Origin: Hyphomicrobiaceae bacterium
Lineage (GTDB): Bacteria; Pseudomonadota; Alphaproteobacteria; Rhizobiales; Hyphomicrobiaceae
DNA length: 8,264 nt
Assembly (NCBI GenBank): GCA_020442225.1
Contig: JAGRKR010000249.1
Location: 1-8,264 of the forward strand
Reading direction: 5' to 3'
Below, in pieces: positions 1 to 5,994 of this stretch. The notes beneath the pieces were generated by a model that saw only the letters and a list, made by a program, of their open reading frames with translations, was not told where the DNA came from and ran no database searches. Each line of letters starts with the position of its first letter. Position 1 is the stretch's first letter. Made by a program: the position numbers and the translations under genes.

Positions 1-1062
1 GCGCTCGTCGGCTTCCGCAACAATCCGCACACCGATGCGCGCGAAACCTCCGTGCGCTCGCTCGAACTGCTGGCACGCGCCCTCAAGACAGGCGTGATGC
101 CGCACATGCGTGCCAAGCAGGCGCCGGTAATCTGGGCGCCGACCGGCACGGGCACCGCCGACCGGCCGATGAAGGATCTCGAGGCGTTGGCGCGGCAGAT
201 CGAGGCGGAGGATCCGGAAGTCTGGGCGGTCAACGTGATCGGCGGCTTCGCCTTCTCCGACGTGCCTGAGGCTGGCGTCGCGTTCTCACTGATCACCACC
301 GGCGACGATCCGACCAAGGAGAACGGCATCCTCCAGTGTCTCGTCGACCTCGCGCTGTCGCTTCGCCAGCGCGGGCTGCCCGACGAGTGGAGGCTGGAGG
401 ACGCGCTTGCCGAAGCCGACAAGGTCACCGGCGGTCCGGTGATCATCGTCGAGCCGGCGGACAACATTGGCGGCGGTGCGCCCGGCGACTGCACGGCGGT
501 GCTGCGCGGCATGATCGCGCATGGCACGAAGAACGCGGCGGTCGCCATCGCCGACCCGGAATCGGTTGCCGCGCTTGCCGACGCCATGCCCGGAGAGACG
601 CGGCGCCTCAGAATCGGCGGCAAGCAGAGCCCGCTCGACGAAGGTCCGGTCGAGGTCGATGCCGTGTTCCTGCGGCGCAGCGACGGCCGCTTCGCGCTTG
701 AAGACCGCAACAGCCACCTTGCCGCCTCGCAGGGCGTCAACTACGACATGGGCCCGAGCGCAGTGGTCGAGATCGACGGCCGTATCACGGTGCTCCTCAA
801 CAGCCGCAAGACGCCGCCTTTCGATCTGGCGCAGTTTCGCAGTCAGGGCATCGTGCCTGAATCATTGTCGGTGATTGGCGTCAAGGCAGCGGTTGCGCAT
901 CGCCGCGCCTATGACAAGATCGCCGCGAAGAGCTTCACCGTCACAACCCTTGGGCCGTGCACCAGCGATCTGACCAAGCTCGGCTACAGGCATCTGCGAC
1001 GGCCGATCTTCCCGCTTGACCCGCTTCCGGAGTCCAAGACCGTCTCCGCCACGACGGAATGA
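1..1062 (+). CDS. M81-family (MlrC-like) metallopeptidase, 5'-truncated
   Basis: This is the C-terminal 353 codons of an M81/MlrC-type zinc metallopeptidase; the gene begins upstream of the window. The reading frame is open from base 1, and residues encoded before the first GTG at 52 already match the family, so 52 is not the true start. Seen: a GFRNNPHTD...E block (nt 10-45), corresponding to the family's G-[FY]-R-x-x-PHxD motif and probably carrying metal ligands; a DNIGGGAPGDCT block (nt 460-495), the glycine-rich family hallmark; and a C-terminal domain with GPSAVVEIDGRITVLL, VKAAVAHRRAYDKIA and a closing RRPIFPLDP, typical of the MlrC C-terminal region. Known relatives include microcystinase MlrC, which cleaves linearised peptide in the cytoplasm; most members have no known substrate and often sit beside peptide ABC importers, as here. 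No signal peptide can be judged. The gene ends 70 nt before the aminotransferase, with which it is probably co-transcribed. The family call is firm; the substrate is unknown. Confidence 0.9.
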   Translation, partial: ALVGFRNNPHTDARETSVRSLELLARALKTGVMPHMRAKQAPVIWAPTGTGTADRPMKDLEALARQIEAEDPEVWAVNVIGGFAFSDVPEAGVAFSLITTGDDPTKENGILQCLVDLALSLRQRGLPDEWRLEDALAEADKVTGGPVIIVEPADNIGGGAPGDCTAVLRGMIAHGTKNAAVAIADPESVAALADAMPGETRRLRIGGKQSPLDEGPVEVDAVFLRRSDGRFALEDRNSHLAASQGVNYDMGPSAVVEIDGRITVLLNSRKTPPFDLAQFRSQGIVPESLSVIGVKAAVAHRRAYDKIAAKSFTVTTLGPCTSDLTKLGYRHLRRPIFPLDPLPESKTVSATTE

Positions 1063-1071
1063 CCAGTGCCT

Positions 1072-1083
1072 GACGGCGCCGTC
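1072..1083. other. 12-nt perfect palindrome in the M81-aminotransferase gap
   Basis: GACGGCGCCGTC equals its own reverse complement and lies 10 nt after the M81 stop codon. It could be a small regulator site or part of an RNA structure, but short GC palindromes arise easily by chance in DNA this rich in G and C. The rest of this 70-nt gap has a short AT-richer stretch (about 1091-1117) and the Shine-Dalgarno sequence of the next gene; no convincing -35/-10 pair is visible. Confidence 0.25.
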
Positions 1084-1132
1084 CCGCCGCCGATATTTGT
1101 GATCCCATGAACAAAGCTAGGGGAACCACCCA

Positions 1133-2479
1133 ATGAGCCAACAGCAGGTCGAACGCAACGCGCCAGTGGGACCGACCATGCATTTCGATCGCTCCGCCAA
1201 GGAGATCGCGGCAAACAGCAAGGTGCTGCCGGGTGGCGTCAACAGCAATTTCCGGCTGAACATCGCCCCGACGCCGCTGGTGTTCGACCGCGCCGAGGGG
1301 CCGTACCTCTACGACATCGATGGCAACCGGCTGATCGACTACTACCTGGGCATGGGGCCGATGATCCTCGGCCACAAGCCGGCGTCGGTGGTCAAGGCGG
1401 CCACCGAGCAGATGGAGAAGGGCATTCTCTACGCGGGCCAGACCCACGTCGAGGTCGAGGTCGCCGAGCTGTTCTGCAAGATGGTGCCGTGCGCCGAGCG
1501 CGTGCGCTTTAGCTGCGCCGGCTCCGAGGTCGTCCAGGCGGCGCTGCGCATCGCGCGGGCCGCGACCGGCCGCGACAAGTTCGTGAAGTTCGAGGGCCAC
1601 TATCACGGCTGGTTCGACAGCGTGCTGTGGTCGGTCGCCCCGCCGCTCGACCAGGCCGGCGACGAGTCGGCGCCGACGCCGGTTGCCGGCAGCAAGGGCC
1701 AGATCGCGGCGACCGCCGAGCAGATCGCAGTGCTGCCGTGGAACAACCTCGAGCTCCTCAAGGCCCGCCTCGCCAAGGGCGACATCGCCGCGGTGATCAT
1801 GGAACCGGCCATGTGCAACCAGGGCGCCATTTCGCCCGCTGCCGGCTATCTGGAGGGCGCGCGCGAGGCGTGTCACCGTCACGGTGCGCTGCTGATCTTC
1901 GACGAAGTGATCACCGGTTTCCGGCTGGGACCAGGTGGTGCGCAGAAGCTCTTTGGCGTCACGCCGGATCTTTCGGTCTTCGCCAAGGCGATCGCCAACG
2001 GCTTCCCCGTGGCGGCAATCGTCGGCCGGGCCGATCTGCTTGATCTGTTCGGCACGGGCGGCGTCCTGCATGGCGGCACCTTCAATGCGCAGCCGGTGAC
2101 CATGGCGGCCATGGTTGCCACGCAGCAGGCGCTGACGCCGGAACTCTACGAGAGCACCGGTGCGCGCGGGCTGCGGCTGCAGGCGGGCGTGCGCGACGCG
2201 CTGGCCGAGGCCGGCATCAAGGCGCAGGTCGTCGGCTTCCCCATGGTCTTCCATGTCGCCTTCGGCCTCGACGCGCCGGCGAAGAATTACCGGGACCTCG
2301 CGACGTCGGACAAGGCGGGCTACGTGCGCTTTGCCCTGGCTCTGCTGAAGCGGGGCGTGCGCGTGCTCGAACGCGGCGCCTGGTTCGTTTCTTCCGAACA
2401 CGACGATGCGGTCATCGACGAGACACTGCGGGCTGTGCGGGCGGCTGCATTGGAGGTGGCGCCGCAACTCGCAGGCTGA
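1133..2479 (+). CDS. Class-III PLP aminotransferase, GSA-aminomutase-like
   Basis: This 448-aa cytoplasmic fold-type-I PLP enzyme belongs to the class-III aminotransferases and is closest in pattern to glutamate-1-semialdehyde 2,1-aminomutase. Seen: LPGGVNSNFR near residues 32-41; a GPYLYDIDGNRLIDYYLGMGP block (about 56-76); the phosphate-binding turn CAGSE (128-132); HYHG (156-159), whose aromatic residue is expected to stack on the cofactor; FDEVITGFR with Asp257, expected to bind the pyridine nitrogen; and FAKAIANGFP with Lys285, the expected Schiff-base lysine. The catalytic set is complete. The start at 1133 is supported by AGGGGAA (1119-1125) 7 nt upstream. It is probably not HemL: it has an extended N-terminus, CAGSE instead of the usual SGTEA, and sits in a transporter operon. 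In this setting a catabolic transaminase or aminomutase acting on the imported compound is more likely. The true amino donor and acceptor cannot be inferred. Confidence 0.88.
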   Translation: MSQQQVERNAPVGPTMHFDRSAKEIAANSKVLPGGVNSNFRLNIAPTPLVFDRAEGPYLYDIDGNRLIDYYLGMGPMILGHKPASVVKAATEQMEKGILYAGQTHVEVEVAELFCKMVPCAERVRFSCAGSEVVQAALRIARAATGRDKFVKFEGHYHGWFDSVLWSVAPPLDQAGDESAPTPVAGSKGQIAATAEQIAVLPWNNLELLKARLAKGDIAAVIMEPAMCNQGAISPAAGYLEGAREACHRHGALLIFDEVITGFRLGPGGAQKLFGVTPDLSVFAKAIANGFPVAAIVGRADLLDLFGTGGVLHGGTFNAQPVTMAAMVATQQALTPELYESTGARGLRLQAGVRDALAEAGIKAQVVGFPMVFHVAFGLDAPAKNYRDLATSDKAGYVRFALALLKRGVRVLERGAWFVSSEHDDAVIDETLRAVRAAALEVAPQLAG

Positions 2480-2492
2480 CGAACCCGGCAAG

Positions 2493-2513
2493 GGGATGGC
2501 GAACAGCCATCCT
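2493..2513 (+). promoter_or_regulatory. Hairpin between aminotransferase and SBP1
   Basis: GGGATGGC (2493-2500) pairs with GCCATCCT (2506-2513) across the 5-nt loop GAACA; seven pairs are Watson-Crick and the outermost is G-T. It starts 13 nt after the aminotransferase stop and ends 47 nt before the SBP1 start codon. There is no T-run after it, so it is not a classical terminator; an mRNA processing or stability element, or a leader structure, fits better. A 7-bp hairpin with a 5-nt loop stands at almost the same distance from the SBP2 start (4281-4299). Confidence 0.5.
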
Positions 2514-2560
2514 CGATCGGGGCTAGTGCCTGAAGCACAAGGAGAGGGAAGGGGTCTGAG

Positions 2561-4105
2561 ATGCTTGCAGATACACGACTTGCCAGACTCGGCAGGTGGG
2601 CGGCCGTCGCACTGACTGCCGTCACGATTGCCGGCGCGGGAGCCATGGGTATCGCGGAGGCCCGCGAGCAGGGGACGACGCTGACCTGGTCGCATCCGCA
2701 GGAGCCGCCGAACTGGAACTACTGGGCGACGGGCGCGAGCGCGCTTTCGGTGCCGGTCTTCCACAACGTCCTGGAGCCGCTGGTCGAGCTGATGGGCGAT
2801 GGCAGTGTTGCCCCGCTGCTCGCCACCGAATGGACGGTCAGCGACGACGGGCTGACCTATACCTTCAAGCTGCGCGACGCCAAGTTCCACGACGGCACCG
2901 ATCTCGATGCCGGCGACGTGGTCTACTCGATCATGAAGAACAAGGAGTCGCCGCTCGCCAACACCAAGGTGCCGCTGACGCCGGTGCAGAAGGTCGAGGC
3001 CGTCGACGCCCACACCGTCAAGTTGACCCTCAGCAAGCCGAGCCAGCGCCTGCTGAAAGAGCTTGGCCAGACGGCCGGCATCATCGTGCCGGAGGGCTCG
3101 CATGAGAAGCTCGACCTCGCCAAGGGCGAACTGGTCGGCACGGGTCCGTACACCTTCGGTGCCTATCGTCCGGACGTCGACCTGACGCTCAACCGCTTCG
3201 ATGGCTACTGGGGCGACAAGCCGTATTTCGAGAAGATCGTCCACCGCTTCATTCCGGACGAGACGGCGGCGATCAACGCGCTGCTGGCCGGCGAGATCGA
3301 CATGGTCGCCAGCGTCTTCGGCGAGGGCCTCGATCGTCTGAAGGCGGTTGCCGAGAATTCTGACTTCAAGGTCATCATTCCGGCGCCGATGGAGATCAAC
3401 TACATCTTCCTGTCGACCCACAAGAAGGAACTGAAGGACCCGCGCGTGCGTCAGGCGATCGCCTATGCGGTCAACCATGACGACATCCTCGAGGGTGCGC
3501 AGGCCGGCTACGGTCGCACGGTGTGCCAGTGGGTGACGCCGGCCGGCGAGCCGTGGGACAGCGACTACTGCCCCTACGCCTACGATCCGGCGAAGGCCAA
3601 GGCCCTGCTGAAGGAAGCCGGCCAGGAAGGCCTTGAGCTCGACTTCCCCTTCATCACCGTTGCCGAACATCCGGTGATCAAGGACATCCTGGTCGAGCAG
3701 ATGGCCGCCGTGGGCATCACCCTGAAGCCGCGTGCGCTCGATCTCGCCACCTGGCTTGAGCAGGTCAACACCAACGGCGACTACGAGTTCTCGAACCTGA
3801 CCTCGAACGTCAAGGCCGAGGCTTTCGTCTGCAAGGGCGGCCGTCAGCCGCTCGGCCGGCCGGACTCGGAGCTCTGCGACGAGACCTTTGACCAGATGGC
3901 CGCAGCGTCGGACTCGATCCTCGACCAGGGCGAGTACGTGAAGGCGATGGCGGCGATGACCAAGCAGTTCGCCGACAGCGCCTGGGTCATTCCGATCCAC
4001 CAGAAGGCGACGCCGACGCTGACCCGTTCGGACCTCGTCGGTCAGAAGCCCTACCGCTTCCGCGTCGAGATGGACGCGCGCAAGCTGCACTGGGCCAGCA
4101 ACTAG
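2561..4105 (+). CDS. Periplasmic substrate-binding protein 1 (SBP family 5, peptide-type)
   Basis: This is a 514-aa extracytoplasmic solute receptor of the dipeptide/oligopeptide/nickel class (SBP_bac_5), which captures the ligand and delivers it to the permeases encoded downstream. Seen: a Sec signal peptide with a basic start, a hydrophobic core at about residues 13-30 and a likely cut after AEA (residue 34), with no lipobox cysteine; the family-5 signature (about 92-126) with SDDGLTYTFKLRDAKFHDGT and DAGDVVYSI; PYFEKIVHRFIPDETAAINALLAGEID (split here as two blocks around the family's D-x-x-A-x-x-x-A-L-x-x-GEID pattern); and a RVRQAIAYAVNHDDI helix. Four cysteines, C322, C337, C424 and C439, form two C-x14-C pairs that could be disulfides. 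The start follows a purine-rich GGAGAGGGAAGGGG (2541-2554). It is about 81% identical to SBP2. The ligand is unknown; nickel or haem alternatives exist in this family, but peptide-type permeases nearby favour a peptide-like ligand. Confidence 0.93.
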   Translation: MLADTRLARLGRWAAVALTAVTIAGAGAMGIAEAREQGTTLTWSHPQEPPNWNYWATGASALSVPVFHNVLEPLVELMGDGSVAPLLATEWTVSDDGLTYTFKLRDAKFHDGTDLDAGDVVYSIMKNKESPLANTKVPLTPVQKVEAVDAHTVKLTLSKPSQRLLKELGQTAGIIVPEGSHEKLDLAKGELVGTGPYTFGAYRPDVDLTLNRFDGYWGDKPYFEKIVHRFIPDETAAINALLAGEIDMVASVFGEGLDRLKAVAENSDFKVIIPAPMEINYIFLSTHKKELKDPRVRQAIAYAVNHDDILEGAQAGYGRTVCQWVTPAGEPWDSDYCPYAYDPAKAKALLKEAGQEGLELDFPFITVAEHPVIKDILVEQMAAVGITLKPRALDLATWLEQVNTNGDYEFSNLTSNVKAEAFVCKGGRQPLGRPDSELCDETFDQMAAASDSILDQGEYVKAMAAMTKQFADSAWVIPIHQKATPTLTRSDLVGQKPYRFRVEMDARKLHWASN

Positions 4106-4114
4106 ATTGCTCTT

Positions 4115-4141
4115 GCGGGAGGCGCCACCGGTGCCTCCCGC
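4115..4141 (+). terminator. Hairpin after SBP1, possible terminator or mRNA stabiliser
   Basis: GCGGGAGGCGCC (4115-4126) pairs with GGTGCCTCCCGC (4130-4141) across a 3-nt loop: 12 pairs, one of them G-T. It begins 9 nt after the SBP1 stop. The nearest T-run (TTTT, 4150-4153) is 8 nt beyond the stem, too far for a textbook intrinsic terminator. Partial termination or protection of the SBP mRNA 3' end, both usual after SBP genes in ABC operons, are plausible. A homologous hairpin follows SBP2. Confidence 0.7.
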
Positions 4142-4198
4142 CTCGTACCTTTTCATGCAGGGCGGCGACCAATGGCCGTCTGTTTCTGGAAACGCGCA

Positions 4199-4287
4199 AT
4201 GAATTTGAGGGTCGTCAAGTCAGTCGATCGTGGGGCTGCGATACTGCGGCCCCGGTGATCAACGGCTCGTCGTTTGTTTCGGCCTGC
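4199..4287 (+). pseudogene. Decayed 5' remnant of the DppB-type permease gene
   Basis: ATG at 4199 opens a 19-codon frame, MNLRVVKSVDRGAAILRPR, ending at TGA 4256-4258. Its first 36 nt match the start of the intact permease gene (from 5995) at 26 positions, without gaps, and the protein start is MNLRV[V/I]K-x-V-x-R in both. After about 4235 the similarity is broken by small gaps, but it resumes at CGGCTCG (4263-4269 against 6060-6066) and continues to GGCCTGC (4281-4287 against 6079-6085). It lies 57 nt after the SBP1 hairpin, exactly as the real permease start lies 57 nt after the SBP2 hairpin. It is therefore a leftover of the tandem duplication. A GGAAA (4188-4192) stands 6 nt before the ATG, so translation as a short leader peptide is possible. 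Confidence 0.75.
4232..4253 (+). other. Hairpin inside the permease remnant
   Basis: GGGGCTGC (4232-4239) pairs with GCGGCCCC (4246-4253), 8 pairs with one G-T, around the loop GATACT. There is no T-run after it. It falls in the part of the remnant that has diverged most from the intact permease gene, which has no matching hairpin there. It could be a leader structure acquired after duplication, or chance in GC-rich DNA. Confidence 0.35.
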
Positions 4288-4299
4288 ACGAAGCAGGCC
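4281..4299 (+). promoter_or_regulatory. Hairpin in the SBP2 leader, at the duplication junction
   Basis: GGCCTGC (4281-4287) pairs perfectly with GCAGGCC (4293-4299) across the 5-nt loop ACGAA. The left arm matches the permease remnant (GGCCTGC at 6079-6085 in the intact gene), while the right arm begins the stretch resembling the SBP1 leader, so the stem straddles the duplication junction. It ends 50 nt before the SBP2 ATG; the SBP1 leader has a hairpin of similar size and loop length 47-48 nt before its ATG. There is no T-run. A regulatory or RNA-stability role is inference. Confidence 0.5.
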
Positions 4300-4349
4300 T
4301 CTCGGCATCGGGGCGTGATCAAAGACACGCATGACAGAAGAGGTATGAG

Positions 4350-5894
4350 ATGTTTGCAGACATGAAGCTTGCCAAACTTGGCAAGTTGGCAGCGGTCGCC
4401 CTGACCGCCGTCACGATCGCGGGAGCGGGCGCCATCGGCGCTGCCGAGGCCCGCGAGCAGGGGACGACGCTGACCTGGTCGCACCCGCAGGAGCCGCCGA
4501 ACTGGGACTTCCTGAAGACGGGCTCCAGCGCCCTCATGGTCCCGGTGTTCCACAACGTCCTAGAGCCGCTGGTCGAGCTCATGGGCGACGGCAGCGTCGA
4601 GCCGCTGCTGGCCAAGTCGTGGACCATCAGCGACGACGGTCTCGTCTACACCTTCACGCTTCGTGACGCGAAGTTCCATGACGGCACCGACCTCGACGCC
4701 GGCGATGTCGTCTACTCGATCATGAAGAATAAGGAATCGACGCTCGCCAACACCAAGGTGCCGCTGGCGCCGGTGGAGAAGGTCGAGGCGGTCGATGCCC
4801 ACACCGTCAAGATGACCCTCAGCAAGCCGAGCCAGCGCCTGCTGAAGGAACTCGGCCAGACCGCGGGCATCATCATTCCCGAAGGTGCGGCCGAGAAGTA
4901 CGACTTCGCCAAGGGCGAGCTGGTCGGCACTGGCCCCTACAAGTTCGGCGACTACCGGCCGGACGTCGACGTGACGCTGACCCGTTTCGACGACTACTGG
5001 GGCGACAAGCCGTATTTCGAGAAGATCACCCATCGCTTCATTCCGGATGAGACGGCGGCGATCAACGCGCTGCTGGCCGGCGAGATCGACATGGTCGGCG
5101 CTGTGCTCGGTGAAGGTCTGGATCGCCTGAAGTCGCTTTCCGACAACGCGGACTTCGAGGTGATCCTGCCGGCTCCGATGGAGACGAACTACCTCTTCCT
5201 GAGCACCCACAAGGAAGCCCTGAAGGACATCCGCGTGCGCCAGGCGATCGCCTATGCGATCAATCGTGACGACCTGATGGAAGGCGGACAGGCGGGCTAC
5301 GGCAAGACGACCTGCCAGTGGATCATCCCGGCCGGCGAGCCGTGGACCAGCGACTATTGCCCGTACCCCTACGATCCGGCGAAGGCCAAGGCCCTGTTGA
5401 AGGAAGCCGGGCAGGAGGGTCTGGAGCTCGACTTCCCGTACCTGACGGTCGCCGAATTCCCGCCGCTCAAGGATATCCTCATCGAGGAGATGGCGGCGGT
5501 CGGCATCACCCTGAAGCCGCGCCCGCTCGATCTCGCGACGTGGCTGCAGCAGGTCAACACCGACGGGCAGTACGAGTTCTCCAACCTGACGTCCAACGTC
5601 AAGGCGGAAGGGTTCGTCTGCAAGGGCGGCCGCCAGCCGCTCGGCCGGCCGGACTCGGAAGTCTGCGACACGACGTTCGACGAGTTGGCCGCCGGTTCGG
5701 ACGCCATCCTCGGCAAGGACGAGTACATCAAGGCGATGGCCGCGATGACCAAACAGCTCTCCGACGCCGCCTGGGTCATCCCGACCTTCCAGAAGTCCAC
5801 TCCGACGGTCATGCGGTCTGATCTCGCCGGCCTGAAGTCCTATCGCTTCAAGCTGGAAATGGATGCCCGCAAGTTGCGCTGGGCCAGCAAGTAG
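4350..5894 (+). CDS. Periplasmic substrate-binding protein 2 (SBP family 5), paralogue of SBP1
   Basis: This is a second 514-aa SBP_bac_5 receptor, aligning with SBP1 without gaps (about 416 identical residues by hand count). It has the same layout: signal peptide ending AEA (residue 34) and no lipobox, family-5 signature at about 92-126, RVRQAIAYAINRDDL helix, and cysteines at the same positions as SBP1 (322, 337, 424, 439). The start is set by AGAAGAGG (4336-4343), 6 nt upstream of the ATG. Differences are not even: residues 53-62 read DFLKTGSSAL against NYWATGASAL, and 382-385 area reads VAEFPPLKD against VAEHPVIKD, while neighbouring stretches are identical. This may reflect altered ligand preference; the pocket location is inference. 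It directly precedes the permease gene, so it is the copy in the canonical SBP-permease position. Both copies look intact and functional. Confidence 0.93.
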   Translation: MFADMKLAKLGKLAAVALTAVTIAGAGAIGAAEAREQGTTLTWSHPQEPPNWDFLKTGSSALMVPVFHNVLEPLVELMGDGSVEPLLAKSWTISDDGLVYTFTLRDAKFHDGTDLDAGDVVYSIMKNKESTLANTKVPLAPVEKVEAVDAHTVKMTLSKPSQRLLKELGQTAGIIIPEGAAEKYDFAKGELVGTGPYKFGDYRPDVDVTLTRFDDYWGDKPYFEKITHRFIPDETAAINALLAGEIDMVGAVLGEGLDRLKSLSDNADFEVILPAPMETNYLFLSTHKEALKDIRVRQAIAYAINRDDLMEGGQAGYGKTTCQWIIPAGEPWTSDYCPYPYDPAKAKALLKEAGQEGLELDFPYLTVAEFPPLKDILIEEMAAVGITLKPRPLDLATWLQQVNTDGQYEFSNLTSNVKAEGFVCKGGRQPLGRPDSEVCDTTFDELAAGSDAILGKDEYIKAMAAMTKQLSDAAWVIPTFQKSTPTVMRSDLAGLKSYRFKLEMDARKLRWASK

Positions 5895-5903
5895 CCTGCT
5901 CTC

Positions 5904-5937
5904 GCGGGGGGCGCCTGTGACAACAGGTGCCTCCCGC
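5904..5937 (+). terminator. Strong hairpin between SBP2 and permease (attenuator or stabiliser)
   Basis: A 15-pair stem: 5904-5918 (GCGGGGGGCGCCTGT) with 5923-5937 (ACAGGTGCCTCCCGC), two of the pairs G-T, closed by the 4-nt loop GACA. It begins 9 nt after the SBP2 stop and is related in sequence and placement to the hairpin after SBP1, with 3 extra pairs at the loop end. No T-run follows, so read-through into the permease is expected; partial termination or 3'-end protection would leave SBP mRNA more abundant than permease mRNA, a common arrangement in binding-protein-dependent importers. Confidence 0.75.
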
Positions 5938-5994
5938 CTCGCATGCTTTATGCATGAACCGGCAAACCAAAAACCGCCGCTCCTGGGTCTGCGT

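Larger units (their letters stand above)
2504..4287 (+). repeat. Tandem duplication, unit 1 (SBP1 leader to permease remnant)
   Basis: First copy of a direct duplication whose second copy is 4294-6085. Matching parts in order are: the 3' part of the SBP leader, including a shared ATCGGGG and a shared GAAG-GG-T-TGAG element just before the ATG; the whole 514-codon SBP gene without gaps; a 9-nt spacer; a hairpin; 57 nt of weakly conserved sequence; and the permease start. Within the SBP genes there are long perfect DNA matches, for example 49 nt at 3260-3308 against 5049-5097. Leader and remnant edges are approximate because they were aligned by eye. Confidence 0.75.

Noticed and set aside
1096..1115. 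TTTGT / ACAAA inverted repeat before the aminotransferase as an operator
   Set aside because: The arms are only 5 nt with a 10-nt gap and no inner pairing; chance is likely.
1133..2479. Calling the aminotransferase HemL (tetrapyrrole synthesis)
   Set aside because: The catalytic residues fit the wider class, but the N-terminus and the CAGSE turn differ from HemL, and the operon context is catabolic transport.
941..4156. A 1071-codon open frame on the minus strand across the aminotransferase and SBP1
   Set aside because: It is antisense to two well-supported genes and its translation is rich in Arg, His, Asp, Glu and Leu with no recognisable domain. Long antisense frames are a known side effect of high-GC codon use.
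4255..4322. Repeated GTGATCAA (4255-4262 and 4315-4322) as paired regulator sites in the SBP2 leader
   Set aside because: An 8-nt repeat with a 6-nt palindrome in a short window is weak, and it is not present in the SBP1 leader.
4106..4349. Insertion sequence or transposon scar between the SBP genes
   Set aside because: There are no terminal inverted repeats flanked by target-site duplications and no transposase fragment; the contents are explained by a tandem duplication remnant.
2561..5894. Nickel or haem uptake role for the SBPs
   Set aside because: Family 5 includes such receptors, but no supporting metal-site or haem-related gene is present and the permeases are of the peptide type. 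It is not excluded.
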